Source: Nesterenkonia muleiensis (lineage in GTDB: Bacteria > Actinomycetota > Actinomycetes > Actinomycetales > Micrococcaceae). Taken from it: DNA of 64,000 nucleotides. The position numbers were made by a program, and so were the translations under genes. This document shows, piece by piece, positions 63,490-64,000 of the stretch. Under the pieces are notes generated by a model, which did no database searches, was not told the origin of the DNA, and saw only the letters and a list, made by a program, of their open reading frames with translations. Within the stretch, counting starts at the first letter, position 1. The number at the start of each line of letters is the position of its first letter. Location: assembly GCF_003600155.1 (NCBI RefSeq), contig NZ_QWLD01000040.1, forward strand, positions 402,477-466,476, in the 5' to 3' direction.

Positions 63490-63936
63490 TCAGCGTGCCT
63501 GCGCCTGGGCGAGGGCATCACGTAGTGCCATCCATCCCAGCAGTGCGCATTTGACCCGTGCTGAATACCGGCCGACACCGGTGAAAGCTCCTAAGTCTTC
63601 GAGCTGATCCATCCGGTCAGGGGTCAGTTCCTGCCCCCGGTTGCGGATCAGCTCCCGGAAGGTCTCCCCCAGTTCTTCGGCCTCTGCCACCGCAGTCCCG
63701 TCCACCATCTGGTGCATCAGGGAAAGTGAAGCCTGGGAGATGGAGCAGCCCCTTCCGGTCCAGCCCACGTCGATGATCGTGCCCCCGGCCACCCGAACCT
63801 GAACCCGGCACTCGTCACCGCAGGTGGGGTTGACTTGAAACGATTCCCCGTCAGCAGCAGGGAGCTCACCCTGACCGGAGCGCTGCTTGGCATGGTCGAG
63901 GATCACCTGCTGGTAGAGCATCTGCATCGCAGACAT
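63490..63936 (-). CDS. sufU: Iron-sulfur scaffold/sulfur-relay protein SufU
   Basis: A 148-residue SufU. The three cysteines of the zinc/sulfur site are in NPTCGDECRVQV, GRGCSISQAS and ARVKCALLGW. The 18-20 residue insertion that separates SufU from IscU is present (about 78-102, with GETFRELIRNRGQ). It accepts persulfide sulfur from SufS. Its ATG shares one base with the sufS stop, so the two are translationally coupled. Confidence 0.9.
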   Translation of the reverse strand: MSAMQMLYQQVILDHAKQRSGQGELPAADGESFQVNPTCGDECRVQVRVAGGTIIDVGWTGRGCSISQASLSLMHQMVDGTAVAEAEELGETFRELIRNRGQELTPDRMDQLEDLGAFTGVGRYSARVKCALLGWMALRDALAQAQAR

Positions 63937-64000
63937 CAGGACCTCACTCCGAAGAAGCCGATCACGGTGTGCAGGCCACGGACGAAGGCCTCGATATCCT
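63936..64000 (-). CDS. sufS: Cysteine desulfurase SufS, C-terminal end only
   Basis: The last 21 codons before the window edge, read on the minus strand, give DIEAFVRGLHTVIGFFGVRS and a TGA. This fits the terminal helix of SufS cysteine desulfurases (typically D-V-D-x-L-x-x-x-L...). The call rests mostly on the coupled sufU gene; the PLP and catalytic residues lie outside the window. Confidence 0.65.
   Translation of the reverse strand, partial: DIEAFVRGLHTVIGFFGVRS

Overview
The window is high-GC actinobacterial chromosome. RbpA, SepH, HelY, polyprenol-phosphate mannose synthase, an error-prone DnaE2 and a run of actinobacteria-restricted DUF proteins (DUF3159, DUF3710, DUF3093, DUF4193, DUF3099, DUF5998) fix the phylum. 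A three-gene oleA-oleBC-oleD olefin cluster, with OleB and OleC fused, points to Micrococcales, most likely Micrococcaceae (Micrococcus, Kocuria, Arthrobacter or Nesterenkonia-like). I cannot name a species. I saw no rRNA, tRNA, CRISPR array, insertion sequence or prophage.

Layout. 1-8.9 kb: the start of gdhA, then a maltodextrin locus. It holds a GH13 hydrolase and a MalEFG-type ABC importer on the minus strand, and a divergent alpha-glucosidase plus LacI-type regulator, with two identical 14-bp operators between the arms. 8.9-15.4 kb: an MFS exporter, helY, a degenerate amidohydrolase, ppm1 and rbpA. 15.5-22.3 kb: an SPFH-NfeD membrane pair followed by accessory-looking genes (two-domain VOC protein, FitAB-type toxin-antitoxin, truncated SPFH paralogue, tyrosine phosphatase, universal stress protein). 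It ends with folD behind a clear ZTP (pfl) riboswitch and a decayed PIN-toxin pseudogene.

22.3-29.5 kb: a zinc alcohol dehydrogenase/SDR stress pair, then a tightly coupled minus-strand operon of unknown purpose: SDR fusion, aldonolactone oxidase, a sensory-rhodopsin-transducer-like (ASRT) protein and an ACR3/SBF-type transporter. This is the best candidate for an undescribed system. 29.6-43.8 kb: an SOS-box-controlled DUF6504-dnaE2 mutasome operon that lacks imuB locally, aconitase with an IdeR/DtxR-like iron box upstream, an RNA methyltransferase, dut, the DUF block, sepH and a phosphodiesterase.

43.9-48.8 kb: the ole cluster, which would condense two fatty acyl groups (OleA), reduce the beta-keto acid (OleD), close the beta-lactone (OleC) and decarboxylate it (OleB) to a long internal olefin. 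48.8-57.3 kb: a Pat-type GNAT/acyl-CoA-synthetase protein, parC, a BlaI-family repressor with an M56 peptidase, and two SDR/FabG reductases. 57.4-60.5 kb: a beta-propeller lipoprotein and a DUF3099-hypothetical-SURF1 operon. The SURF1 operon promoter carries the same TTCTAC-N5-GTAGAA palindrome as the BlaI gene, so the repressor probably controls respiratory-chain assembly. 60.5-64 kb: a frameshifted VapC with an intact antitoxin, an ABC-F protein, and the sufT-like, sufU and sufS iron-sulfur genes, the last cut by the window edge.
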